DNA of 33,530 bases, taken from positions 1-33,530 of the forward strand of contig JARFTX010000039.1 of the NCBI GenBank assembly GCA_029289265.1, in the 5' to 3' direction. Origin of the DNA: Gammaproteobacteria bacterium (GTDB taxonomy: Bacteria > Pseudomonadota > Gammaproteobacteria > Burkholderiales > Rhodocyclaceae). The notes below the pieces were generated by a model. The model was not told the origin of the DNA. It made no database searches and was given only the letters and a program-made list of their open reading frames with translations. The position numbers and the translations under genes were made by a program. Position 1 is the first letter of the stretch, and each line of letters begins with the position of its first letter. Positions 1 to 7,709 of this stretch are shown piece by piece.

Positions 1-115
1 TGTTGCACTTTCCGTCGCCTCACGGCGCCCGGCCGTTAGCCGGCATCCTGCTCTACGGGGCCCGGACTTTCCTCCACGCACGCAATGCGTGCGCAGCGAC
101 TGCCTGGCGAACTTC
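1..115 (-). ncRNA. rnpB: RNase P RNA (catalytic subunit), 5' part only
   Basis: Read on the minus strand, the RNA begins GAAGTTCGCCAGGCAGTCGC, close to the 5' end of bacterial type A RNase P RNA. The near-universal GGAAAGTCCGGG of helix P4 follows, then the GCAGGATGCCGGCTAACGG segment and the AAAGTGCAACA stretch. The 3' part lies beyond the left edge. The RNA matures the 5' ends of tRNAs together with the RnpA protein. It sits directly downstream of the pyrC-lipoprotein operon but has its own promoter. Confidence 0.93.
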
Positions 116-124
116 CTGGACGGG

Positions 125-153
125 ATTATACGCGCCGGAGGAGCGCTTCAGGA
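125..153 (-). promoter_or_regulatory. rnpB promoter
   Basis: A perfect TATAAT lies on the minus strand at 130-125, about nine bases before the predicted 5' end of the RNase P RNA. About 17 bp further upstream (153-148) the sequence TCCTGA is only a weak -35 and overlaps the TGA stop of the upstream lipoprotein gene. The strong -10 and its distance from the conserved RNA start make this the best-supported promoter in the window. Confidence 0.8.
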
Positions 154-570
154 GTTCGCGGCGACGAAGACGGGGTTGCCGTCCTTGAGCCGGAAGCTGC
201 CGACATAGGTACCCGGGGGAGCCCCGCCGGGGTTGTTCCAGTCCTGAACCTGGCAGGTCTCGGTGCTGGCGAGATACCAGCGCTCGCCCTGACGCAACGC
301 CCAGAGGAGTGCGCCCGCCTCGTAGACGTCCATTTCGGTGAGTGCGATCGTGCCAGGATGGATGGCGACCCTGCGCTGGCAGTGCGGCAGGCGTGAGACC
401 ACCACCGCCTGGTCGATCGTGCTCGACCAGAAATAGGGCCGCTCGCGCACCAGGATCAAGGCGTGCTGGCTGGTATCGACGACGTAGGCGGTGGCGCTGT
501 TCTCGCAAGCGGCGAGCAGCGGCACGAGGGCCAGGACAGCGGCGCGGCGGGCACTGCGCGGGCCGATCAT
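148..570 (-). CDS. Putative lipoprotein of unknown function
   Basis: A 140-residue protein with an arginine-containing N-terminus, a short hydrophobic stretch and a lipobox LLAAC with the cysteine at residue 22, so it should be a lipid-anchored envelope protein. I do not recognise the mature domain. It is rich in Tyr/Trp and has two further cysteines near residues 64 and 105 that could form a disulfide. Its ATG overlaps the pyrC stop codon (ATGA), so it is probably translated from the pyrC message. The rnpB promoter starts at its stop codon. Confidence 0.75.
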   Translation of the reverse strand: MIGPRSARRAAVLALVPLLAACENSATAYVVDTSQHALILVRERPYFWSSTIDQAVVVSRLPHCQRRVAIHPGTIALTEMDVYEAGALLWALRQGERWYLASTETCQVQDWNNPGGAPPGTYVGSFRLKDGNPVFVAANS

Positions 571-1616
571 CTTCGCGCCTCCCCGACCAGTTGCCAGGCG
601 ACGGCATCGCCCGCGCGCAGGGGCACGAGGGGGTCGCCGTCGAGATACTCGTAGCGGTCGGGCACGTTCCAGGTGCGCTTCTCCAGCGTGATGCGCCCGA
701 CGTTGGGGGGCACCCCATAGAAGGCCGCGCCGTTGAGGCTGGCAAAGGCTTCGAGCCGGTCGAGCGCGCGTGCCTCGTCGAAGACCTCGGCGTAGAGTTC
801 GATGCCGGCATGCGCCGTGTAGCAGCCCGCGCAGCCGCAGGCCGACTCCTTCGCGCCACGTGCGTGAGGTGCCGAATCGGTGCCGAGGAAGAACTTCGCG
901 TCGCCCGAAGTCGCTGCGGCGACCAAGGCTCGCCGGTGAGTCTCACGCTTGAGCACCGGCAGGCAGTAATGATGCGGCCGAATGCCCCCAGCGAAGATGG
1001 CGTTGCGGTTAAGCAGCAGGTGATGGGCTGTGATCGTCGCACCGACATTCGGGCCGGACGCCCGCACGAAGGCGACCGCTTCCTCGGTGGTGATATGCTC
1101 GAACACCACGCGCAGGGCTGGGAAACGCTCGACGAGCGGCGCCAGCACGCGCTCGATGAAGACCCGCTCGCGGTCGAACACGTCGACGTCGGCCTGCGTC
1201 ACCTCGCCATGCACGCACAGCACCATGCCGCGCGCCTCCATGCGCTCGAGCACGCCGTAGACCTTGTCGATCGCGGTCACTCCGGCATCGGAGTTGGTCG
1301 TCGCTCCGGCCGGGTAGAGCTTGACCGCGACCACGGCGCCGCTCGCCTTGGCCCGGTCGATCTCGTCGGCGGGCGTGTTGTCGGTGAGGTACAGCGTCAT
1401 CAGCGGCTCGAACTTCACGCCAAAGGGCACCGCCGCGCGGATGCGGTCGCGGTACTCCAGTGCCTGCGCGGTCGTCGTCACGGGCGGCTTGAGGTTGGGC
1501 ATGATCAACGCCCGGCCGAAGCGTCGCGCGGTGTGGGGCACAACGGCCGCAAGCGCAGCGCCGTCGCGCACATGCAAATGCCAGTCGTCGGGTCTCGTCA
1601 GGGTGATCGTCTGCAT
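567..1616 (-). CDS. pyrC: Dihydroorotase (class II, PyrC)
   Basis: Catalyses reversible cyclisation of N-carbamoyl-aspartate to dihydroorotate, the third step of pyrimidine synthesis, in the cytoplasm. The protein has 349 residues, as E. coli PyrC does. The metal-binding HLH pair is at residues 13 and 15 in WHLHVRDG, and the segment [12 protein letters not shown] contains the lysine that is carboxylated in this family. I start it at ATG 1616 (MQTITL). An in-frame ATG at 1646 overlaps a TATAAT box and would add ten non-conserved residues. It overlaps the downstream lipoprotein gene by four bases. Confidence 0.95.
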   Translation of the reverse strand: MQTITLTRPDDWHLHVRDGAALAAVVPHTARRFGRALIMPNLKPPVTTTAQALEYRDRIRAAVPFGVKFEPLMTLYLTDNTPADEIDRAKASGAVVAVKLYPAGATTNSDAGVTAIDKVYGVLERMEARGMVLCVHGEVTQADVDVFDRERVFIERVLAPLVERFPALRVVFEHITTEEAVAFVRASGPNVGATITAHHLLLNRNAIFAGGIRPHHYCLPVLKRETHRRALVAAATSGDAKFFLGTDSAPHARGAKESACGCAGCYTAHAGIELYAEVFDEARALDRLEAFASLNGAAFYGVPPNVGRITLEKRTWNVPDRYEYLDGDPLVPLRAGDAVAWQLVGEARR

Positions 1617-1644
1617 GTCGGGCCGTGGATAGGGTGGATGGCCC

Positions 1645-1650
1645 ATTATA
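1645..1650 (-). promoter_or_regulatory. -10 box of the pyrC promoter
   Basis: A perfect TATAAT lies on the minus strand at 1650-1645, in the short gap between rsmI and pyrC. It would start transcription near 1638 and give a leader of roughly 20 bases before ATG 1616. No good -35 hexamer is visible at 16-18 bp spacing. The box overlaps the upstream alternative ATG of pyrC, which argues against that start. Confidence 0.55.
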
Positions 1651-1673
1651 TGCGTCGCGCCCGCACCATGCGA

Positions 1674-2534
1674 TCAGCCCTCTTTCAGTGCGAGCGCCCG
1701 CGCGTAGAGCGCATTGCGCGGCGCGCCGGTGATCTCGGCGGCGAGCCGCGCCGCCGTCTTGAGCGGCAACTCCGGCATCAGCAGCGCAAGCACCCTTTCG
1801 GCCTCGGGTTCGAGCCCCTGCAAAGGCGGCACGCCGCTCACCATCACGACGAACTCGCCGCGGCTGTGGTTAGGGTCGGCAGCGAGCCAGTCCAGGGCGT
1901 CGGGAAGGGGCAGGCGCACGATCTGCTCGTGCAGCTTGGTGATCTCACGCGCGATGACGATCTCGCGGCCGGCCTCGAGCACCGCGACGAGATCGGCCAG
2001 CATCTCGGCGATCCGGTGCGGCGATTCGTAGAACACCAGCGTCGCCGCCAGCGGCCGCAGCGCCTCGAGCGCGGCGCGTCGGGCCGACGCGCGGGGCGGC
2101 AGGAAACCGGCGAAGTGAAACGCGCTGTCGGCGAGCCCCGCCGCCGACAGTGCCGCGATCGCGGCGCAGGCGCCCGGCACGGGCACGACGCGGAATCCCG
2201 CGGCGCGCACTCGCGCCACCGCCCGCGCGCCGGGATCGGAGATCGCCGGCGTGCCGGCGTCCGTGATCAGCGCGACGTGGGCGCCCTCCGCCAGCAAGCC
2301 GATCAACTCACCGACGGCGGTCTGCTCGTTGTGCTCGTGCAGTGCGACCAGGCGCGCATCGATGCCGAACGCATCGAGCAGACGGCGGCTGTGGCGGGTG
2401 TCCTCGGCCGCGATCACGTCCACCGCGCGCAGCAGATCGAGGCCACGCAGCGTCATATCGCGCAGGTTTCCCAGCGGGGTCGCGACCACATACAATGACG
2501 GCGTACTGGATAGTGAGGAAGGGTCGGCAGTCAT
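1674..2534 (-). CDS. rsmI: 16S rRNA (cytidine1402-2'-O)-methyltransferase RsmI
   Basis: Methylates the ribose of C1402 in the decoding centre of 16S rRNA using S-adenosylmethionine. The protein is 286 residues, the usual length. Tetrapyrrole-methylase-fold motifs appear in order: LYVVATPLGNLRDMT near the N-terminus, AAEDTRHSRRLL, LITDAGTPAISDPG, GFLPPRASAR and FYESPHRI. The only ATG before the conserved core is at 2534. A GTG at 2585 would add 17 unconserved residues. No clear ribosome-binding site precedes ATG 2534. This ATG overlaps the ATG of divergent yraN by two bases, so any rsmI promoter must lie inside yraN. Confidence 0.94.
   Translation of the reverse strand: MTADPSSLSSTPSLYVVATPLGNLRDMTLRGLDLLRAVDVIAAEDTRHSRRLLDAFGIDARLVALHEHNEQTAVGELIGLLAEGAHVALITDAGTPAISDPGARAVARVRAAGFRVVPVPGACAAIAALSAAGLADSAFHFAGFLPPRASARRAALEALRPLAATLVFYESPHRIAEMLADLVAVLEAGREIVIAREITKLHEQIVRLPLPDALDWLAADPNHSRGEFVVMVSGVPPLQGLEPEAERVLALLMPELPLKTAARLAAEITGAPRNALYARALALKEG
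2468..2496 (+). promoter_or_regulatory. Predicted yraN promoter inside rsmI
   Basis: TTCCCA (2468-2473), a 17-bp spacer and TACAAT (2491-2496) resemble a sigma-70 promoter. It is followed by an AGGAAGG ribosome-binding site at 2516-2522 and ATG 2533. It lies in the first codons of rsmI on the opposite strand, as expected for divergent genes with no intergenic space. Confidence 0.5.
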
Positions 2535-2949
2535 GGCAGGCGAACGGAATCCGGGTGAATCGGGGATTGTCGGCCCCGCCCGCACACCGGCGCAAGTGCG
2601 GGGCGCGACGGCCGAAGTGCTGGCGGAGCGCTATCTTGTGCGCAACGGCCTGGCGGTGCTGGCGCGCAACGTGCGTTGTCGCGCCGGCGAGATCGACTTG
2701 GTCTGCCGCGACCGCGACTTGGTCGTGTTCGTCGAGGTACGTCTACGCACCCCCGGGCGCTTCGGCGACGCCGCCGCAAGCATCACCGCCCACAAGCGCC
2801 GACGCATTCTGATGGCGGCACGTTGGTGGCTGTCCGGCGCGGGGCGGCGGCATGCCGCTGCACCTTGCCGCTTCGATGCCGTACTGCTCGACGCCCTCGA
2901 GGAGCGCACCATCAGGTGGATTCCGGGCGCATTCGACGAGGGCTTGTGA
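2533..2949 (+). CDS. yraN: YraN family (UPF0102) predicted nuclease-fold protein
   Basis: A 138-residue protein of the YraN/UPF0102 family. The family has a restriction-endonuclease-like fold; its cellular role is not firmly established, though a DNA-processing role has been suggested. The diagnostic stretch GEIDLVCRDRDLVVFVEVR carries the conserved Glu, Asp and Glu residues, followed by a basic segment (ITAHKRRRI) and an FDAV motif. The ATG at 2533 is supported by AGGAAGG about ten bases upstream. The first 20 or so residues are not conserved, so an internal start is possible. In E. coli the order is rsmI-lpoA-yraN-diaA-dolP, which this region partly keeps. Confidence 0.88.
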   Translation: MAGERNPGESGIVGPARTPAQVRGATAEVLAERYLVRNGLAVLARNVRCRAGEIDLVCRDRDLVVFVEVRLRTPGRFGDAAASITAHKRRRILMAARWWLSGAGRRHAAAPCRFDAVLLDALEERTIRWIPGAFDEGL

Positions 2950-3202
2950 CTCCGCCGAAGCCCAAAGCGCCGGGATCTGCCCGACACGGCCGCTCCCTCG
3001 AAGCGCACCTCGCCCGCATCGTAAGCGCTTGTAAGCCTGGCCACTTCCGCGCCGGGCCGCTGGCATACTTGCCGCTGTTTGAATCCCGCCGGCGCCCGGC
3101 CGTTCGGGGCGTGCCGAGTGGCCCTGCCGCCGCGGCACAGACGCGATCACGGCAATCGCGCTAAACTTTGGGCCGCCGAGTTCGAGCCTGCCGCGACACC
3201 GC
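2950..3202. other. Non-coding gap between yraN and the diaA remnant
   Basis: Together with the remnant at 3203-3307, this makes about 370 bases without an intact gene between yraN and the BON lipoprotein gene. I see no open frame with recognisable protein signature, no RNA gene and no clear terminator. A TGGCATACTTGCCGCT stretch at 3061-3076 has GG and GC elements at sigma-54 spacing but a poor -12 element, and I do not call it a promoter. The word TAAACT near 3163 is a possible weak -10 for what follows. Confidence 0.5.
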
Positions 3203-3307
3203 ATGGACCTGATCCGAAGCTCCACCCACATGACCGAGGACAACGCTGGCGCCCCGCGGGAAGCGGTCACGCAGTGGAAAGTCTCGCCGGTAGCGAATTC
3301 TTATTGA
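3203..3307 (+). pseudogene. Possible N-terminal remnant of diaA (SIS-domain protein)
   Basis: A 34-codon open frame begins MDLIRSSTHMTEDNAG and ends in TGA just before the ribosome-binding site of the BON gene. It lies where E. coli has diaA (yraN-diaA-dolP). As I recall them, betaproteobacterial DiaA/GmhA-like proteins begin MDLI, followed by a His/Phe helix, an ED(N/S)A motif and a KREA-like stretch. This frame keeps MDLI, TH, EDNA, REAVTQ and SPVA in that order. Nothing of the remaining ~160-residue SIS domain is present. No ribosome-binding site is visible. The resemblance is by eye; the frame could instead be a random small ORF. Confidence 0.35.
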
Positions 3308-3323
3308 TGGGAGTTGAAGACCA

Positions 3324-3959
3324 ATGACGATGATCCACCTTTCGGATACGCGCAGAAAATTCTTGCTGGGCACCGCTGCGGCAGCGCTGCTGCCCGCCCT
3401 GCAGGGCTGCTTCCCCATGGTTGCGGGCGGCACGGCCGCCTCGGCGTTGATGTTTGCCGACCGGCGCACTTCCGGCATCTTCGTCGAGGACGAGGGTATC
3501 GAGTGGCGCACCCGCAGCCGCCTGCGCGAGCGTTTCGGCAGCGGCGTCAATGTCAGCGTGACCTCGTTCAATCGGAACGTGCTCCTCACGGGCCAGGCGC
3601 CGGACGAAGCGACGCGCTCCGAGATCGGGCGCATCGCGGCCGGCGTCGACAATGTCCAGGGCGTCATCAACGAAGTCGAAGTCGCCGGCATCAGCTCGCT
3701 CAGCTCGCGCAGCAACGACGCGCTGATCACGTCTCAGGTCAAGGCCCGCTTCGTCGACGCCCGCAGCTTCAGCGCCCACCACGTGAAGGTCGTCACCGAG
3801 TCCGGCACGGTCTTCCTGCTCGGGCTGGTGACGCGTCGCGAGGCCGACGCCGCGACGGAAGTGGCGCGCAACACGAGCGGCGTGCAAAAGGTCGTCCGGG
3901 TGTTCGAGTACATCAGCGACGAAGAGGCTGCCCGCCTCGACCGGCGCCCGCGCGCCTGA
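3324..3959 (+). CDS. dolP: BON-domain lipoprotein, DolP (YraP)-like
   Basis: A 211-residue envelope protein. The N-terminus has a twin-arginine motif (RRKFLLG, R10-R11), a hydrophobic stretch and a lipobox LQGC with C29, so it may be a Tat-exported lipoprotein. Two BON domains follow, at about 45-112 and 125-195, with the pattern VTSFNRNVLLTGQ / VKVVTESGTVFLLGLV typical of these phospholipid-binding modules. DolP in E. coli helps maintain outer-membrane integrity and sits next to yraN-diaA as here. A GGGAG lies ten bases before the ATG; a second ATG two codons later is also possible. The gene symbol rests on domain order and synteny. Confidence 0.83.
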   Translation: MTMIHLSDTRRKFLLGTAAAALLPALQGCFPMVAGGTAASALMFADRRTSGIFVEDEGIEWRTRSRLRERFGSGVNVSVTSFNRNVLLTGQAPDEATRSEIGRIAAGVDNVQGVINEVEVAGISSLSSRSNDALITSQVKARFVDARSFSAHHVKVVTESGTVFLLGLVTRREADAATEVARNTSGVQKVVRVFEYISDEEAARLDRRPRA

Positions 3960-4050
3960 TCGGCATCCCGGCCCCGCAACGCGCGCCCACGCGACTGCGG
4001 GGACCGGCGGAACGCTCTTTTCGGCTTGCCCGACACGGCAACGCCGGACC

Positions 4051-4066
4051 GGCGCCTGCGGGCGCC
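4051..4066. terminator. GC-rich hairpin between convergent dolP and mpl
   Basis: GGCGCC-TGCG-GGCGCC is a 6-bp perfect stem with a four-base loop, in the 112-base gap between the stop codons of the BON gene and mpl. No T-run follows on either strand, so it would be a weak or Rho-assisted terminator at best. Confidence 0.3.
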
Positions 4067-4071
4067 CACCT

Positions 4072-5433
4072 TCAAGGCGCGGCGAGCGCCGCCAGAAGCT
4101 TCTCGTGAATGCCGCCGAATCCGCCATTGCTCATGACGAGTACATGGTCGCCGTCGCGCGCGGTCGAAGCCACCAGCGAAACCAGTGCGCCGAGATCGTC
4201 GAGGACATGTGCGCGCGTGCCCAACGGCGCCAGCACGCCCTTGGCATCCCAGCCGAGCCCCTGGGCATAGCAGAAGACCGCGTCGGCAAGCGCGAGGCTG
4301 GCCGGCAGCCGCTCCTTCATCGACCCGAGCTTCATCGTGTTCGAGCGCGGCTCGAGGACGGCCAGGATGCGGCCCGCGGCCTCGCCCCGGCGCAAGCCTT
4401 CGAGCGTGAGTGCGATCGCGGTCGGATGGTGGGCGAAATCGTCATAGACGGTGACGCCGCGCACGACCCCGCGCACTTCCATGCGCCGCCGGACCCCGGC
4501 AAAGCGCGCGAGACTCGCGATGGCCTGGGCCGGGGCGACGCCGACATGGCGCGCCGCGGCAACCGCGGCCAACGCGTTGGCGCGATTGTGCCGACCGGAC
4601 ATAGGCATCTCGACCTCGCCGAGCAGGTTCCCGTGCAGGCTGAAGCGCGCCGGTTCACCCTCCTCGCCGGCAACCGTCCAGCCGGGCCCTTCACCCGGCA
4701 TACCCTCGCCGAACCACTCCAGCTCCGACCAGCAGCCCCGCTCGAGCACGCGGCGCAGCGGAGCTTCGGCGCCGTTCGCGACGATGCGCCCGGAGCCGGG
4801 CACGGTGCGAACGAGGTGATGGAACTGCGTCTCGATCGCCGCAAGATCGGCAAAGATGTCCGCATGATCGAATTCGAGATTATTGAGGACGAGCGTGCGC
4901 GGACGGTAGTGCACGAACTTGGAGCGCTTGTCGCAGAAGGCGGTGTCGTACTCGTCGGCCTCGATCACGAAGAAAGGCGAGTCGGTGAGCCGCGCCGACA
5001 CCCCGAAGTTGCCCGGCACGCCACCGACCAGAAAGCCGGGATCGAGTCCCGCATCCTCGAGCATCCAGGCGAGCATGGAAGTCGTGGTGGTCTTGCCGTG
5101 CGTCCCCGCCACGGCCAGCACCCAGCGGTCGCGCAGGACATGTTCGGCGAGCCACTGCGGCCCCGAGGTGTAGGCGAGCCCCTTGTCGAGGATGGCCTCG
5201 AGCAACGGATTGCCGCGCGCGATCGCATTGCCGACCACGAACACGTCGGCGCCGACCTCGGCCTGCGTCGCATCGAAGCCCTCGATCAGGCGAATGCCCT
5301 GTGCCTCGAGTTGGGTGCTCATCGGCGGATACACGTTCGCATCGCACCCGGTGACCCGGTGTCCGGCGGCCCGTGCGAGCAGCGCGACGCCACCCATGAA
5401 GGTGCCACAGATCCCGAGGATGTGAATGTGCAT
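4072..5433 (-). CDS. mpl: UDP-N-acetylmuramate:L-alanyl-gamma-D-glutamyl-meso-diaminopimelate ligase
   Basis: Recycles murein tripeptide by joining it to UDP-MurNAc in the cytoplasm. The protein has 453 residues (E. coli Mpl about 457). It has the N-terminal nucleotide-binding HILGICGTFMGG, the ATP loop AGTHGKTTTT (K114), the central IEADEYDTAF motif typical of Mpl rather than MurC, the DDFAHHPTAI segment and a C-terminal VMSNGGFGGIHEKLL. ATG 5433 places the Rossmann motif directly at the N-terminus. An upstream in-frame start would add 13 residues and run into the divergent promoter region. Confidence 0.94.
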   Translation of the reverse strand: MHIHILGICGTFMGGVALLARAAGHRVTGCDANVYPPMSTQLEAQGIRLIEGFDATQAEVGADVFVVGNAIARGNPLLEAILDKGLAYTSGPQWLAEHVLRDRWVLAVAGTHGKTTTTSMLAWMLEDAGLDPGFLVGGVPGNFGVSARLTDSPFFVIEADEYDTAFCDKRSKFVHYRPRTLVLNNLEFDHADIFADLAAIETQFHHLVRTVPGSGRIVANGAEAPLRRVLERGCWSELEWFGEGMPGEGPGWTVAGEEGEPARFSLHGNLLGEVEMPMSGRHNRANALAAVAAARHVGVAPAQAIASLARFAGVRRRMEVRGVVRGVTVYDDFAHHPTAIALTLEGLRRGEAAGRILAVLEPRSNTMKLGSMKERLPASLALADAVFCYAQGLGWDAKGVLAPLGTRAHVLDDLGALVSLVASTARDGDHVLVMSNGGFGGIHEKLLAALAAP

Positions 5434-5459
5434 GAAATCTCCAGTGCGTCCGCACCGTG

Positions 5460-5477
5460 TAAAATGGCGCAATTCTA
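5460..5477. promoter_or_regulatory. Possible divergent -10 boxes for mpl and the 5505 gene
   Basis: In the 71-base gap between the divergent starts, TAAAAT at 5460-5465 on the plus strand and TAGAAT at 5477-5472 on the minus strand each match the -10 consensus at five of six positions. Neither has a convincing -35 hexamer. Confidence 0.35.
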
Positions 5478-5504
5478 CATGGACCGCCAGCGGGACTCAC
5501 GACC

Positions 5505-6107
5505 ATGACCTCCAAGGCCAGCGTGCATAGAGTCGGCAACCTGCGGCGCGAGATCGCCTCCCTGGCCGCGCGAATGATGGCCGAGGACGGCATTGCGGAT
5601 TTCGGGTTCGCCAAGCGCAAGGCGGCGCGACGGCTGGGCATCGGCGAAACCGACGCGCTCCCCAACAATGCCGAGATCGAGGCCGAACTGCGCACCTGGC
5701 AGGCGCTCTATCAGGACGAAGAGCAGCGCAGGCGCATCCTCGAGATGCGCCATTGCGCGGTCGAGGTGATGCGGCGGCTCGAAGCCTTCCGCCCCTATCT
5801 CACCGGCGGCGCCCTCGACGGCACCGCCGGGCGCTATGCCGAGGTCGAGATCGAGCTCTACCCCGACAGCGCGAAGGAGGTCGAGATCTTCTTTCTCAAC
5901 GGCGACATCGCCTACGAGCACTGCGAGCCGCAGCGCGGCGCACCCAACGCCCCCGAGGCGGTGCTGTGCTTCGACTGGAACGACGTGCCGGTGCGCCTTT
6001 CGATCTTCGACGCGCAGGCCGAACGCCGCGGACCGCGCGGCGGCGAGCGCGCGCGCCTCGCCGCCGTCGAGGAGATGCTCGGCGAGGATGCGCAGGTGCT
6101 GCGATGA
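5505..6107 (+). CDS. Conserved protein with degenerate nucleotidyltransferase-like motif
   Basis: A 200-residue soluble protein I cannot assign to a named function. The first 95 residues are helical and charged. After PYLTGG (G101-G102) comes a ten-residue gap and AEVEIEL (E113, E115, E117). This has the layout of the nucleotidyltransferase motif hG(G/S)...DhDh with glutamates in place of aspartates. Proteins of this type in related bacteria are, as I recall, often labelled UDP-N-acetylmuramate-alanine ligase, but no Mur-ligase ATP loop is present here and I would not use that name. The stop codon overlaps the start of the thioredoxin gene (ATGA), so the two are probably co-translated. Confidence 0.78.
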   Translation: MTSKASVHRVGNLRREIASLAARMMAEDGIADFGFAKRKAARRLGIGETDALPNNAEIEAELRTWQALYQDEEQRRRILEMRHCAVEVMRRLEAFRPYLTGGALDGTAGRYAEVEIELYPDSAKEVEIFFLNGDIAYEHCEPQRGAPNAPEAVLCFDWNDVPVRLSIFDAQAERRGPRGGERARLAAVEEMLGEDAQVLR

Positions 6108-6655
6108 ACCGCGTCTCCAGTGCCTTGCTGATCGCGGCCGTCGCACTCGCAGCTGGCGTAGCGGGTTTCGCGCTGCGTCAGGGCATGCCGGCGAGCGCCG
6201 CCGCGGCCGCTCAGGGGGCCGCCCTGAGCGGCGAGGCGCTGCTCGGGCTGACGCTCGCCGACCCGGACGGCGTCGAACAGCCGCTCGCGCAGTGGCGCGG
6301 CAAGGTGCTGGTGATCAACTTCTGGGCGACCTGGTGCCCGCCCTGCCTGAAGGAGATCCCGGAGTTCGCCGCGGTCAGCCGTCGCCACGCCGAGGCGCCC
6401 GTCCAGTTCGTCGGCATCAGTATCGACAGCATCGACAACGTGCGCACTTTCCGCGCCGAGGTCGACGTGCCCTATCCGCTTCTGATGGGCTCGACCCAGA
6501 CCCTCAAGCTCGCCGCCGATCTCGCCGGCTCGTCGGTCCAGGCGCTGCCGATCACGGCGATCCTCGACCGTCGCGGCGACGTCCATCACATCAGGCTGGG
6601 GATCTTGAGTGAAGCCGATCTCGAGGCGATAATCGCTGCCGCGCTGGCGCGCTGA
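6104..6655 (+). CDS. TlpA/ResA-type membrane-anchored thioredoxin
   Basis: A 183-residue periplasmic thiol-disulfide oxidoreductase. An N-terminal signal anchor (about residues 6-25) is followed by an Ala-rich linker and an AhpC/TSA-Redoxin-like domain. The active site is WCPPC (C78, C81) in INFWATWCPPCLKEIP and the cis-proline is P149 in QALPITAI. Family members reduce periplasmic proteins, often for cytochrome c maturation; the partner here is not evident from the neighbours. The ATG overlaps the upstream stop codon by four bases. Confidence 0.9.
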   Translation: MNRVSSALLIAAVALAAGVAGFALRQGMPASAAAAAQGAALSGEALLGLTLADPDGVEQPLAQWRGKVLVINFWATWCPPCLKEIPEFAAVSRRHAEAPVQFVGISIDSIDNVRTFRAEVDVPYPLLMGSTQTLKLAADLAGSSVQALPITAILDRRGDVHHIRLGILSEADLEAIIAAALAR

Positions 6656-6706
6656 AGCCCTCGCCCCACTAGACACATTGCGTCGATTTGCGGCAAACTC
6701 GCCGCC

Positions 6707-7198
6707 ATGACGCAATCAAAACGCAAGAAAAGCGCCGAAACCCCTCCGCCCCCGAAGGCCCGGGTGCTGGTCCTCCACGGCCCCAATCTGAACCTTCTCG
6801 GGGTCCGCGAGCCCGAGATCTACGGCCATACCACGCTCTCCGACATCCACGCCGCGATGGACGCACGCGGTCGGGCCGCCGGAGCGGTGGTCGAATCCTT
6901 CCAGAGCAACCACGAGGGTCAGCTGATCGACCGCATCCAGGCCGCAGGCTCCGAGGGCGTCGATTTCATCATCATCAATCCGGCCGGCTACACCCATACC
7001 AGCGTCGCGATGCGCGACGCGCTGGCAGCGGTGGCGATCCCCTACGTCGAGGTGCATCTCTCGAACATCCATGCGCGGGAGCCCTTCCGCCACCACTCGT
7101 ATTTTTCCGATCGCGCCGCCGGCGTGATCTGCGGACTCGGTGCCTACGGCTACATGGCGGCGCTCGAGTTCGCGCTCTCGCATACTTTGCACACCTGA
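6707..7198 (+). CDS. aroQ: 3-dehydroquinate dehydratase, type II
   Basis: Dehydrates 3-dehydroquinate to 3-dehydroshikimate in the shikimate pathway; the type II enzyme is a cytosolic dodecamer. Family motifs are present: [18 protein letters not shown] with the catalytic tyrosine Y39, [25 protein letters not shown] and [17 protein letters not shown]. At 163 residues it is longer than the usual ~147 because of a 17-residue Lys/Pro-rich N-terminal tail ([13 protein letters not shown]). No alternative ATG removes this tail. Placement just before accB-accC is common in proteobacteria. Confidence 0.95.
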   Translation: MTQSKRKKSAETPPPPKARVLVLHGPNLNLLGVREPEIYGHTTLSDIHAAMDARGRAAGAVVESFQSNHEGQLIDRIQAAGSEGVDFIIINPAGYTHTSVAMRDALAAVAIPYVEVHLSNIHAREPFRHHSYFSDRAAGVICGLGAYGYMAALEFALSHTLHT

Positions 7199-7210
7199 AA
7201 ACCTTCCCCC

Positions 7211-7234
7211 GGCGGCAACCCGGGCGTTGCCGCC
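7211..7234 (+). other. 9-bp perfect hairpin in the accB leader
   Basis: GGCGGCAAC (7211-7219), a six-base loop and GTTGCCGCC (7226-7234) form a perfect GC-rich stem. It lies between the aroQ stop (7198) and accB, ending six bases before the GGAG ribosome-binding site (7241-7244). No T-run follows. It could be a terminator for aroQ, an mRNA-stabilising element or a translational control hairpin for accBC. Confidence 0.5.
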
Positions 7235-7250
7235 CCGTCCGGAGAACAAT

Positions 7251-7703
<453 letters not shown>

Positions 7704-7709
7704 GCGCCC

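Noticed and set aside
1617-1646. Longer pyrC start at ATG 1646
   Set aside because: The ATG overlaps a perfect TATAAT box and adds ten residues absent from the family.
342-2498. 718-codon plus-strand open frame
   Set aside because: It is antisense to pyrC and rsmI, has no family motifs and is Arg/Gly-rich in the way expected of shadow frames in high-GC DNA.
3061-3076. Sigma-54-like promoter TGGCATACTTGCCGCT
   Set aside because: GG and GC are correctly spaced but the -12 element reads CCGC instead of TTGC, and no activator site or convincing downstream gene is present.
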